Part shown: positions 25,372 through 37,819 of the stretch, one piece after another | Position numbering within the stretch: the stretch's first letter is position 1 | Layout: every line of letters starts with the position of its first letter | Assembly (NCBI RefSeq): GCF_954871325.1 | Contig: NC_088776.1 | Span: forward strand, 59,668,954-59,732,953 | Source of the DNA: Gordionus sp. m RMFG-2023 | Taxonomy: Eukaryota > Nematomorpha > Gordioida > Chordodea > Parachordodidae | Direction: 5' to 3' | Length of the DNA stretch: 64,000 bases | Notes under the pieces: model-generated | What the model saw: the letters and a program-made list of their open reading frames with translations, nothing else | Databases searched by the model: none | What the model was told of the DNA's origin: nothing | Program-made: the position numbers and the translations under genes

Positions 25372-25711
25372 CAATGACATATAATAAAACCTAGACCTAC
25401 GATGCATTCATAATAATGCATTTGAAAGGGCCGTTGAATGCAAATCAGCTGGCCCCGCCATTTTGGTAACCCATATAGTTAATTATTCTCATGTTAAAAA
25501 CTACTATAAAATTGATAACTTGTTTCCTTATTAATCTCGATGATCAGGCTATTCTTTGATAAAGTTTAAGTCAGATATAGGAATAAATTGGCCTCTCGTT
25601 ATAAAATTTTTGATAATGATATGGGTAATCAAAATGACGTCCCCATCTGTTTTCATTGATGTACAATTTTAATCAATGCATCGTCAGTCCAGGTATTTTT
25701 ATATGTCATTG
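25372..25711. mobile_element. P-superfamily-like MITE (copy 2)
   Basis: The ends are CAATGACATATAA at the left and its near-exact complement TTTATATGTCATTG at the right, followed inward by matching CCTAGAC..ACGATGCAT blocks; the inverted terminal repeat is about 37 bp. A CA..TG border fits the P superfamily. The interior shares AATCAGCTGGCCCCGCC and ATGGGTAATCAAAATGACGTCCCC blocks with copy 1. No target duplication is obvious. Confidence 0.65.
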
Positions 25712-25904
25712 GGATTCAAAGTTGAAAAAAAAAACATATTGAACGGAGAAAAAACTCATGGAAGCTTACATAATATATAAAAATTTGTAAAAATTAAGAG
25801 ATTGTCTAAAATTTACTGGGTATAGACACTTTAAAGATCATGATAATCAAAAAGAAATAATCATTTATTCATATTTTTTTATCAGAGACTTGCTGAAGTA
25901 ACAT

Positions 25905-26150
25905 TTGCACCACCCGGCCCGTATTTTTTTCCATAAATTTTTTTCGGCCCGGCTCGGATTTTTTAAAAATATATTATATTTATTTTTGATTTTTGTTAAT
26001 AATGGCGATTTCAAATATTTGGTTTTAAAATATACGGCCCTGTCAGGACCGGCTATTTTTTTTAAAAAAATTTTCAGGCCCGAACCGGTTATATTTAAAA
26101 TTATTAAAATACGGTTCGGCCCCGTGCCGGGCTTAGGGCTGGGGTCTGCA
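25905..26150. repeat. GGCCCG-containing repeat
   Basis: CG-rich words (CCCGGCCCG, CGGCCCGGCTCGG, CAGGCCCGAACCGG, GCCCCGTGCCGGGC) alternate with AT-rich DNA. It resembles the element at 23032-23397. The open frame through it has no recognised domain and is probably fortuitous. Confidence 0.4.
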
Positions 26151-29100
26151 GGTTTCTGTTTTTATTTTTCTTTCGTTCTTTTATAGACTCTTGTTTGATG
26201 TTGATAACATTCTTCCTGATGAAAGGCGATGTCGTGCTGGTAAGACCAGATTTCTAACTGTTAATCCTAAAGAGAGTTGAGGTTAAAAAAAAAATCTTTT
26301 TTTTTTAAATTATTCCATCATGATTTTTAATAAATATAATAATAACAATAATAATATTAGAGTGCTGGAGATCGCAGTCCGGAGGACCATATCATATTAT
26401 ATCAAAAGGAATGCGGGTTTAAATAGCTATAACATCGATTGACGTAAAATATTACTTGTATGTCAACTCTGTCTCTAGATTTCTAATATTTATCAGTACA
26501 TACTTTGAATATAATATGTCACTGTCAATATCGAATTAAAAATTTTTAATGCCTATAGTTTATCATCAGTGTGAGTTTTAATATCCACGATAATAAATTT
26601 TATGGTTTCTGTCTTGTTTGTCATAATTGAGGACTCGGGGCACGTTCGGACAGAGGCACGTTGGGCTATTTATGTCAATCAAAATGTTCGATTCTATAAA
26701 TTGTGGGCCATTATATAGTTAAAGGGCCTGAAATAAAATAAGTTATGAAGAAACGAAAATTAGCTCGGCGAATAGCTTGTGTGATTTATTGCGAAATATA
26801 CGAGATAAAATAAAATCCGAATATGTTGCCGAATTTAGGCTATGCTATAAATATATAATATAAATATGTTTAAAGTAAAAAAAATAGAAATATTTAAAAA
26901 TTCTTTCGAAACAGTCCTGTAGGGTCAGACCGTCAATCCGGCTGACAACCGGTCAAACATAAATATAATATAGGTTTGGCCCAGTTTACCCGATAAAATA
27001 TTAGTGTTATATTACCTTTCATATTCTTATATTTTTTTTTTACATGACTGAATAATATAACCGTTCACAAATATATTCCATATTCATGTCATTTTTCGTA
27101 ATTAATAAGTTATTCCACCATTATTTATATTTAAAATTTAATGAATATTTTATTTCGAGTTTGTGGGTTTTTTTTTAATATATGAATTTGAAAAAATTCC
27201 AGAGCCGCGAGCTTAACGGGACCACGATCAGGGACGTAGACCTAAAAAAAGGTCATCAGACTACGGGTGAGCTAGGGCCGCCAAAAATGATATAGCCGAT
27301 CTCCAAGTTAGTTATCAACCGGTTGAGTCATTCGGCGAGATTGTTTACGTTAGTATTTAGAGATTGATTGTATAAAGCGAGTCCGGGTTATTGTTTTTTA
27401 AGAGTTTTTTTTTGTAGTTCATAAGGGTATATATAACCAGAATTTTTCGAAGGAAGAGGGTGCTTTTGGGTGGCTGACATATTTGTTGGGACCCAATGTT
27501 TACTATTCATTTTTTGAGAAAAATAATTTTGTGTTTTTACACTTATTTCATTTCTTTTAAGATGCCCAGGAGAGAAAAACGGAGGTGGGGAAATATAGGT
27601 GGTATAATTATTATTAGACTTGAAAATTTGCACATGAGGAAATTCTTCTACCCCCCCCCCCCCCCGTCTCCTGGCTATATTTATGCTGTAGCTTTACAAA
27701 AAGATTGGATAATTATCAACAACAAAAAAATGGCACATTGTACCCTATTCTTCCAAAAATTTTCTCAGCTTTCTTTCCAATCGAATAGCTGACATGTTTG
27801 ATATTCGCAAATTTATTTTGCACAAAGATATTTTCGGAACAACCAGCTGAATGGACCATATGAGACGGGACGTTTTGTTTTATTCCACTAAAAAAAAAAT
27901 ACAAAGTGAAAAAATTTCACCATAAAATTCATGATAAATATAATAGTGTGGTTAAGCCAAGATTTTCCTAACTCACTCCCCCCCCCATCCAAATTTGGCT
28001 CAGTATTCCATTTATTTTTTTTCCTCTAGGGATTCAGTCGAGCTTACTTTTCTTTTAAAACAATATTTACTAGTTTTTTAAACGACTTTCCTTGAAAAAA
28101 AAAATTAAATTATTTTGCGTTTTTTTTTTCTTGTCCAGGACGCCAATGGAGTGAATCATCATCATGATGAGAGTAAAACATCTTGGGTCATGATCGGACG
28201 ATGATCCTGATTTCGAATACGGATACTACGTTACTATCCGAATAAGATACAACCGGACCATTGACCTTTATAAATATGTTAAGTGGCCACTGCCAGACAC
28301 ATTCAATTTTCTTTCTCATTCTTTTTTACTTTTCTCCATTTCTTTCATTTTAAAAACGATTTTTTTTTTTTATGATAGTTTTTTTTTTTCGAAATAGGGT
28401 TAACTAACTATGTAAACGTTTACATTTTTTTTTTTTCAATAAAACTTGGTGAGATATTCAGATAGAATTTAGAAGGATTAATTTGGAGAATATTTTTCAA
28501 TATTTATATTTTGTATAAATAATTAAATGTTTATATGGAATAAATAAAAACAAATAATAAGAAAAAAAGATGGAGGATAAGAAGATAAATAGATTCCAAA
28601 ATGATAACCGGTTTTTGAAATCGATCCTAAATATCTTTCATCTTATTCTCTTTATTTAACTTTAGGTCATTTATCTTTTCTTGCCGTCTTTCTTTTTATA
28701 TTTGTATTTCATTTTTCTATTTCACGCATTCTTTACTTTATTTCATTTATTAGGGGATTTTCTTTTATATACCTTATTTAATTTTTTTTGTAACGTGGTA
28801 AATTTTGTAAAATCTTTAAATATAAAAAAAAAGAAATAAGTTAAATAGAATTAAGTAAGAAAATAGAAAACACGAACGAAAGAAAAGAATGTAAAGGGGG
28901 AACGAAACAATGAAGAAAACTGAGCGAGCATTGATTGGAAATTAAAATGGCTGATTTTGTTTTTTCGAAAAAATAAAATAAATATTATAAATAAAATAAA
29001 AATTGGATCACGTGACGAATGCCGGTATAAAATATCGAATCGTCCGCTAAATTAAAAAAATAAAAAATAAATATTATTTATTTTTTTTAATAAATACGAA

Positions 29101-30393
29101 AGTTTTGTTGATTTTTTTATATTTTATTTGTGATTTTATTTATTTATTATAATTTATGAAAATATAAATTTAATTTTTTTTTGATAAAAAATAAATAAAT
29201 ACTTTAATTTTAAAAATACATAATTTTTGGTAATTTATTACCTTTAATCTTATAGTAAATTTTTTTTTTAAAATTCTTTTTAACCATTCCACAATCTATG
29301 AACAGTTCCGTTGATTTATAAATTTAGCAATAATTCAAAAGTTCTATCATTATTGTTGTTTATTTTTGCATATCATTAATTTATTGGTAAACAAATCTAT
29401 TAATAATAAATAAATAATGATGAAATAAATAACGGAATCCGGACTTTTAAAATAGGTAATTTCCTCATTTATCATTAACGCATTAATTTTTTGTGTTTTA
29501 AAAAAAAAAATAATGAAAAATTAAAAAAAAAACGCCATATTGAATTTTGACTAAGATGCATAATTATTTGGTTTGATTTTTGATTTGATCAATAATTAAT
29601 AAATAATCGTATTGATGCTAAATTAAATTATTATTAATCATGAGAAATTTTATGTAAATAATTAGCGAATGTGATTCTTTATTCATGAACGTAAGTTTTA
29701 GTTATCAGAACCTATGTGCCCAAATTAATTTACTTTAACGAACATTGTTTTATTCAAATAATGGCTTCAAATCATTAATTAAATCAATTTTTTTAAATAT
29801 GATTTTTAGGTTAATAAATCGATGATAGATAACGACATTTATTATTTTATAAATGGAAGCGTTAAATTTTTTTTTTATCTGGCAAATTACTAAAATAAAT
29901 ATTATTTATCACTAAAGCGCATGCGCTAAATATTAAGTATAGCATCAAATTTTTTTCGGAATTTTTTGGTTTACCTTAAAATATATGTGACATTTCCTTG
30001 TTTAAACCTCACTATTGAAATTTAGCTATCTAATGCTCACAATCTTAACTTATTGTGACTTGATATTTATTTTATTTATTACATTTGCTATTTTACAATT
30101 TAAAAAAATACTAAGAATGAAAGATTTTAAGAATTCCATTCTTCTTGGTCACCTCAGTCCCCACACGTTTTGAATAATTTTGTTACTATGTGATTTGGAA
30201 TTTGTTGATTTACGATTTTTAACTGATTTGATTTTGTATAATTTATTTAGTCAAATTTAGAACAACTTGTTCTAATTCATTTAACTCCTTATCAAAATAT
30301 TATATAAATAATTTGACATTTTAGTGATATAATTTTTTTTATCATATTACAGATAAATGAACATTTAGAAAATACATCTATTCAAACAAATTA
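26151..30393. other. Upstream region of p66/GATAD2, no gene recognised
   Basis: The DNA is AT-rich with a run of 15 C at 27651-27665. A candidate splice acceptor with a strong pyrimidine tract lies near 28139, followed by 22 open codons, but nothing ties it to the downstream gene. The p66 transcript probably has a 5' UTR exon beginning near 30352, because a TTACAG acceptor precedes the start codon by about 40 bp. A four-codon upstream frame (ATG AAC ATT TAG) lies at about 30359. Confidence 0.4.
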
Positions 30394-33300
30394 ATGGATG
30401 TAGTTGAAGTTATACCAAATGTCAATAAAGATCAAGAATGCTATTTAATTAACGAAAGGTATGAGATTAGGAATGAATTTTAAATTGAAACTTCAAATTA
30501 AAATAATAAATAATTGAATATATGGATAGAATAAATATACTAGAATTGTATTTAACAATATGATTTAGTAAATTTTATATATCAAATTATTTTAGACAAC
30601 ATGTTGATTCACCCACACCTTTCATAAAAATGCCAGGAGAGCCAACCGTTTATAATCACTTTGACAAACCAAATGAATTGAATGACTCACTAGATGAAAA
30701 CAATGACAAAAATGATGAAAACAATGACAAAAATGATGACAATATTACTACATCCAATTCCAAGAGATTTTCCAAAAGGGTTGCAGCCATTAAGAGAAAG
30801 GATTTAAACGAGGATGAGTTATTCAAGATAGCCATGGGGGGATCCCGGTTCCAAAGGCATAATGCAATGAATAGCACCAATTGCATTAACTATAATAACA
30901 CACACAAAAAACTCTGCTGTATTAGCAATGAAAGAATGGGTTCTACAAAACTATTAATATCTAACGCCAAATTGTCATCCACAATTCCAAATAAAACTTT
31001 CAGAAACTACTTAGATATGCCTGCCAATTGGTTGAACATAACGGGTTCCAATCATATTGATGAACACAAATTAAGTGTAGATACATTTCCCAAAGATGGG
31101 ACAGATCCAGAACTAGAAGACACTTCTAATGATCTGAGTAAAATGGACCTTGCAGATCTCGCCAATGAAGTTGAACCTTTAGTTGATGCCCTCTATGCTG
31201 AGGAGGCTAAACTTGTTTTGCTAAAGAAACTTAAACTTAGCCAGAGGCAGAGTAAACTCCCTCCAAATTTTACTTCCTTCTTGGCAACTAATCAGATCCC
31301 TGGCATCCAAGATGTCAATAATAACCCCAAACCATTTTCTACTACTTCTATCTCATCAGTGGGTTCCTCCTTATCAAATAATGTTTCTCTCAATCTACCT
31401 TTCCCTTCTTCCTTACCTACATTCTCCATGAATAATATATTGACCCATTTTGATCCACTAAGCAAAACAAACTTCTCAACATCTAACCCCAATCAAGTTA
31501 ACCAGATGAACAAAGAAGCCTTAAAGGCAGCAAGCAACATGATGATGATGATGCTAAACATATCTGGAGGTGCTAACCAGTCCCTTATTCCACCATGCCT
31601 TCCTACAACTCCTCACACTTTTAGCCACCCAACCCTTCACCAAAAATCATCTGTGGCCAGTGATAAAATGATTCCTATAAACAATCACAACTCCTCCCAT
31701 AAAGTAACCCACTCGACTAGTTCTGCGGGTATGTCAACCATACCACTTAATACTAATAGTCAATACAAATCACAATCTAGCTCCAACTCAATCATCAGTA
31801 ACATGACTAACCCAAGCAAAGACCAGCAGACTATCACTTCCAGTAATAGTCACTCTTTAACCAAAGAACAAGTGGCTTTGAACATCAAGCAACAACAAGC
31901 CGCTGCAAAGCTTGCCCTAAGAAAACAGCTTGAAAAAACATTGTTGCAGATTCCCCCACCAAAACCACCTGCCCCCCAACTTAGATTTGTACCCAATGGA
32001 GCAAATTACAACTTTTTCTTGTATCTTAGTGGGGTAGAGGCAGCTGCCCATTGCTTGTTAATTACCTTGGGTCGGAGGCAACATTCTCAAAAGAAGAATT
32101 TTTTAAATTCTCAAAATAACCCTGGCAGCCTTAGTTCACAAACAAACCCGCAAACTATAGTTGAACCAGTTAGGCTCATTCCTTTTGTGTATGCCAAGAG
32201 TGATCGAAAAATAGAACCATATATTTGTAGTCAATGCGGAACTGATTTTTCACCTCTGTGGCAAAATTTGGCCGATGATGCAGAGCTAAATGCTAAAGAA
32301 GAAAATGATGGCTTGGACTCAGAAAAGAGCCAAGGTACTACAAACACCACTTTGAATGGTGGCAGACATAATACCAAATTTAGACCTAAGAGGTGTAAGG
32401 TCCTTTGCGAGACTTGTTCTGCTTGCAATCAGAAAAAGAGCCTCAAGGCTGAGCATACCTCCCGGCTCAAGGCTGCTTTTATACAGGCTTTGCAACAAGA
32501 GCAAGAGATTGAGAGGTTCATGAACATTTTTGATTGTATCATTTTCTTGTCTTTTTTAATTTGATTTAGTAAAAATAAACTCCTAGTGGTCTATTTTTTT
32601 TTAGTTATTTTTAATATAATTAACCTAATGTTTTCAATCTACCCAATATTTATAGACTTATGCAACAACACCACAAAACCTTTGAAAAATCTCTATCCAA
32701 TCTTTCTAGCTCTGCTACCCATCACACCTCTTCTAACTACCAATCCCAGCCTCAGTCTTATTCAACATCCATTTCCTATACCAAAACTAGCAAACATAAC
32801 CAACCACATGATACCATTTCCCACAATAAGCTAACTCCTACTTCCAATGGTGGTTCTTCTAAGGCACAATTAGGGATAAACATGAACCTGGCTAAATTGA
32901 CTGGGTCAGTCCTTCCTCTCTCATCCATGCCACAACACACGTTGCATCACAGAGGATCATCAAAGCAATATCAACCATCTACGACTTCCTTGGATAGGGG
33001 AATTGAGGTTTAAAATTTTTGCAATGATGCACTTATATATTTTTTTTTATACAGAATCAAAATAATTCAAAATTTTATAAATTTAATATACCAATCGATT
33101 GGGGAAATCTCATGCTTATGTAAAATTTCTTAATTAGAATTCTTCATTTCCAGCCCGAGTATAATTAAATTTTATTTTTTCAACAACCATTATCATCCTT
33201 TTTTTCTTGAATCTCCCATTTTCCAGATCAAAGATGAATTTTTAAAAACTCGTTTTAAATAAATCTAATTGATTTCAAAAAATAACGTACATAATTAAGA

Positions 33301-36300
33301 AAAATATTTCTGGTCTATTTCCAGAGATTAACTTAAGCATTTGTAATATACAATTAAAATTTTTGCTGAGTCTTGAGTTTAGTGTGTTACAAATTTGCCT
33401 AGTTTAGGAGAATAAATTTATAATCGTGGCTACGTAGATCCACAAATTTTTCATCAATCCTATATCACTAATAAACCGTTCCAATATTTATATTGATTTT
33501 TATTTACCATCTCTATCTTTGTATCACTGATATAAAAATATCATTATCTTCTATTTTAAAATACCAATTAACTACTTTCACGAATGATTTGTATATTTTT
33601 TTTTTATTCTCCAAAAGTTAATAATCTCATTTAAAATATTTGCCATGTATATAGTGAATAGTGAGTAGTGTTGTTAAACGGCTCGTTTTGAGCCGATTTT
33701 TAAAAACGGCTAACTCAATGTTTTAGCCAGAAAAATATTGCCTAAGCTTCAAGATTTCGATAATATATGTCTAGACCTTTGTTCATTCTATGGAGCAGAA
33801 TATTCAGACTTGCTTAAGATTTCTGGTTTTTAAAAATCGGCTCAAAATGAGCCGTTTAACAACACTAATAGTGAGTATATTGTTGTTAAACATCTCCATT
33901 TAACCAATTTTTAAAAAGTGCTAAATCAAAATTTTTCCAAAACATTTTTACCGAAGGCCTCAAAATTTTACCAATAAAAGTCCGAACCCTTCTGCCATCT
34001 GGGAAAAATCAATATGCATGAATAATTTACTTTTGATCAAAATATTGGTCTTAACGTTTTCAAAAATTGGCTAAATCGATGGGTTTTTAAATAAATATCG
34101 GCACAGCCCTACTTGTTGGATAAGATCCTTATTTTGGTACAGATAATATAGCTAAAAAAAAATTGTAAAATTTTAAACTATTTTTTCTTCAAACATTACA
34201 AAAAAATAAATTGCATTTTAGTTCAATTATTTATAAGATAAAAATTATATCAATTTTATATACACATAAAATATCCAAAAGCGATAAAAAAAAATATCAA
34301 ATCGCATTGGGTTCTTAAAAAAATATCTGCCCATCTGATATTTAATATCAACACAGCCCTATAAGCAACAACTCAACCAAGGGAATAAGTTATAAATCAC
34401 AAAAAATTGGGAAATATTGCTTAAATCTCCGAATATTTAGATATTGTGAATATTTATTAAGTTCGCATAATATTATTTTAAGTTTAAAAAATAATTTTTT
34501 AAAGAGTTATTACAAAGAAAAAAAGGTTTTCAATAATAAACAAAATAGCCATTAGTATTAGTTGTATGTAAAAACATATATATCGAAATTATTTTCTAAC
34601 AATCATTATATACGTAATTACACCTTAAATGAGAGTGATTATAGAATATAACTAGACCCTAGTGTTGTTAAACGGCTAAGTCATTATTTTAGCCAGAAAA
34701 TTATTGCCTAAGCCTCGAGATTTCGCTAATAGATGTCCAAACCTTTGTTCCTTCTACAAACAAAATCTTCAGGCTTGCGTAATATTATTCTAGATGAAAT
34801 ATTGAGTTAGCCGTTCTTAAAAATCGGCTCAAAACGAGCCGTTTAACAACACTACTAAGGTACCCTTCAAGTTTTTTTGTAGACGTAGTTTTATAACTGA
34901 GAAAAGGTAAATTAAATTTTAGTCTTATCAACGGGACCTGAAATATTGGCCCATTAAAATTCATTAATTCTAAACATCCCTGAATGCGTCTGGGGTCTAA
35001 ATCGAATTGTACACTGGTCTATTTTTTTGTTCGAGGCTTGCTCAATCATGTAAGAAAATTTTAACAGTAAATATTAATTGGCCAATTAAATCATTTATAA
35101 ATCAATAAAAGATGTAATCGTTCGCCGCTAACCGAATTGGGCGGGTTAGGGGGGAGGGATCTTAATTGTGGAAAACTTTTTCTATAAAATAAAAAAAAAT
35201 TTGTTAGAAATTTTGAAAAATTGGGAGTTAATTCAATTTTTTTTAAGTTAAATTTATGAAAATTCTAGAATTTTTTTTAAAAAAAAATCCCGTCTTAGAT
35301 ATAGTCATCTAAAAGTAGCTTTTTGGGAAAAATCTTGTTATAAAGTCAGGTTTTTAAAAAAAAAATTGTGATTCATGCTAAATTTCTACTCACGCTTAGA
35401 GCCATACAAAGTTACCCAAACCTGACTCAAATTTTTAGAATTTTTCACTATGTATATTAAAAATAAGTTGTAATTTCTTCCATACTTCCATTTGTATTTA
35501 CTTTGGCCTTATATTCTTGAGTTCTAAACTTTTCATGGAAATGATTTTTGAATTTGGATCTATTCTATAAACAATTTTTATAAGTATAAAAATCTGAAAA
35601 CTATTCAATTGAATAAGATTTAAATAAGACAAAAATTATTAAATGAAAATATTTCATAACTGTTATTTAACAGAATTAAGATGTTAGATTTTATGTTGTC
35701 GTAAGAATATAATATATATTTTATTTAACCTGTTGGAATATGATGTATGTAAATAAATAGAGATTTAACTAATCACAATCTCAGGAAATCGTTGATTTTG
35801 GGAAATGGAAATTACGTATTGAACAGGGTTGCAAAGTAAAAATTATTAGATTGTGGTAGATTTTTGTAAAAAAAAAAAATTTCGGCTTTGCCCCCAAACC
35901 CTTTTTTTTCCGGCCCCATATTGGGCTAGTAAAAATATGATTCATAGGGTTTAATAAATACTAATTATCGATTTATTTTTCATATATTTTATGAAAATAT
36001 AGAGGAAGTTTTTTTAATGATTGCCATTTAAATTTATACAAATTAGGTATGACGGTTAATTATGTAAAATCCCGAATTTTATTGGTCATTAGATGAAACA
36101 ATAAAATTAAGAACAGTGGAGGTCCAATAGAAAGAGGGAATTGATTTTGAATTTTTTTGGGCATAATACATGATATTATCAACGACCTTTATGGGTCTTA
36201 ATTTTTTGACCAAACCCTACCCAGGCCCACAGTAAAAAAAATTTTTGGCCCAAGCCCGGCTCATATTTAATGTTAAAAAAAATTCCCTAACCCATAATAA

Positions 36301-37672
36301 GTTAATTTCCCAAGCCCATATACAAAAATATAATATTTTTTTTATTTAATGAAAATTAACAATATTTAAATAGATTTAGGCAATCATTTTGTTTACAATA
36401 CTGAAATTTATTATTATTAAAAGAAAAAAAGGCAATATTTCATTAAATTAGCAATTGTTTTAAAAAATAATTTAAATTCAATAATTTTAGGCCCCAGCCA
36501 ATTAAAAAATTTTTTTAAAACCCAGGCCAGCCTAGACCCGCTAGAAAATATGATATGATATTAGACCTATGCAGGCTGCGAGCCAGCCCTACACATGAAT
36601 CTCTGGTTTTTTTTAAAAAAAATTTTTTAATTTGGTAGTTTTTGTGGTATATTTTAGAAATTTAAAAAATGTGGTAGTTGAGTTGTTTGTGTATTATCTC
36701 TACTCTTTTAAAAAAATTGTGGCCATCTACTGGTCAATGTCCCTGTAAATGAATTAGTGGAACGTGTTAGATGAAAAATGACATTTTGATTATACAATAG
36801 ATTCTTGATAATATTTCTATTATTTAATTCCGGTTGGGCTGCCTCTTATAGCCCGACTCGAGTCCGAAAAAAGTTTTGATTGCTTGATTCGAGCATCTCG
36901 TGAAAGCTCTATTCACTTCCGGTAATTTTTTGGAAAAGCCCGCTATAGATAATTGTTCAAAATTTATTCGTACTCACGACATGATCAGATAGGTCACGAA
37001 TAACTAGGAGACAAATTTAATAATATCACTGTATCATATGTCTTTAAAAAGACATACCGATAGTTCTTTAGCGGAAATTAATTAACAGCTGATCATATCA
37101 ATCCTAATCTACATTTTTTATTATAGGTTATGAGGCCTTGCGTAAACTAAGCTAAATGAGCCTTATTTGACCTAATCAACACTTATATTTATTAAATTAA
37201 ATATATATTTTTTATATAAAAAACCCTTATTTTCAAATGAAATATTAACATATTTCATTAAGATAAATTTTTGACTTATAAGTACTAAAAAAAACTTAAA
37301 ATTATCTTACCATATCTATTAAATTTATTATTTGCTTCTAATCAAATATTATTCGAACTCGTTTAAAACGAATCCTTGAAATATTCGATTCGATTTTGCG
37401 CAGTTCAAGGATATAAATTTTAAATATATCTTAAAAAAAATTAATGTATGACTTTACAGGTTGGAAATCGTGAAAGCCAAGAAGAGCGGGAAAAGGCCCT
37501 ACACTTTCTTTCCTCCGCGCTAGGCAAAGCTGTCATGGCCGCTTCCAATAATTTTACCAATCACCGCCCTAACCCGGATCCCCATCAACGCAAATATCTG
37601 CTCGATTTGATTCCCTCTTCGAGCAAACATCAAACTCAGCATTCCTCCGAGAGTTATTCCATAAGGAAATGA
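30394..37672 (+). CDS. GATAD2: Transcriptional repressor p66 (GATAD2A/B family), NuRD subunit
   Basis: Four coding exons (30394-30458, 30596-32515, 32656-33007, 37460-37672) join in frame with GT-AG borders to give 849 residues. p66 proteins bridge MBD2/3 and CHD4 in the nuclear NuRD repressor complex. The conserved CR1 coiled coil lies at about residues 445-515 and contains LRKQLEKTLLQIPPPKPPAP, a family signature. The CR2 GATA-type zinc finger follows at about 565-630 (CSQC and CETC knuckles), then NQKKSLKAEHTSRLKAAF and EQEIE. The last exon carries the conserved C-terminal motif QRKYLLDLIPSSS. The rest is low-complexity Asn/Ser-rich. The length is above the roughly 600 residues of vertebrate homologues. 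The zinc-finger loop is unusually long: 56 residues between the knuckles. The last intron is about 4.45 kb and contains MITEs. A polyadenylation AATAAA follows near 37813. Confidence 0.95.
33666..33867. mobile_element. MITE, TAGTGTTGTTAAAC family (best copy)
   Basis: A 202-bp element that begins TAGTGTTGTTAAACGGCTCG and ends GAGCCGTTTAACAACACTA, with arms continuing inward (GAGCCGATTTTTAAAAACGG against its complement). It is flanked by perfect 8-bp direct repeats ATAGTGAG at 33658-33665 and 33868-33875. The 8-bp duplication and the termini point to the hAT superfamily. It lies in the last intron of p66. Confidence 0.9.
33882..34100. mobile_element. MITE, TAGTGTTGTTAAAC family (decayed copy)
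   Basis: A strongly diverged copy with TTGTTGTTAAACATCTCC at the left and a poorly matching right end near GGGTTTTTAAATAAATATC. It directly follows the best copy. Confidence 0.4.
34660..34854. mobile_element. MITE, TAGTGTTGTTAAAC family (copy 7)
   Basis: It starts TAGTGTTGTTAAACGGCTAAG and ends ACGAGCCGTTTAACAACACTA. The outer part of the left arm is shortened relative to the best copy. It lies in the last intron of p66. Confidence 0.8.
36180..36590. repeat. GCCC-rich dispersed repeat
   Basis: Repeated CCCAAGCCC, GGCCCCAGCC and CCCAGGCCAGCC words are spread through AT-rich DNA in the last p66 intron. They probably belong to the same broad class as 23032-23397. Confidence 0.35.
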
Positions 37673-37819
37673 ACAGATTTCCATGGACATTTATAATATA
37701 CTATTTTAATTATTTGATACATACCCAGAGATTGTCAACTTATAATGTGGCATCATTGAAGATATAATGCTACACCTCCCTGACCCAAAGAATTATTTAA
37801 TATTAGTCGTGAAATAAAC

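Noticed and set aside
28139-28210. A strong acceptor followed by 22 open codons upstream of p66
   Set aside because: The frame soon stops, resembles no p66 sequence, and no donor gives a phase match to the first coding exon.
23770-29030. CACGTG words near 23780, 24373 and 29010 as possible E-boxes
   Set aside because: They are scattered and not placed at a known transcription start, so no regulatory role can be claimed.
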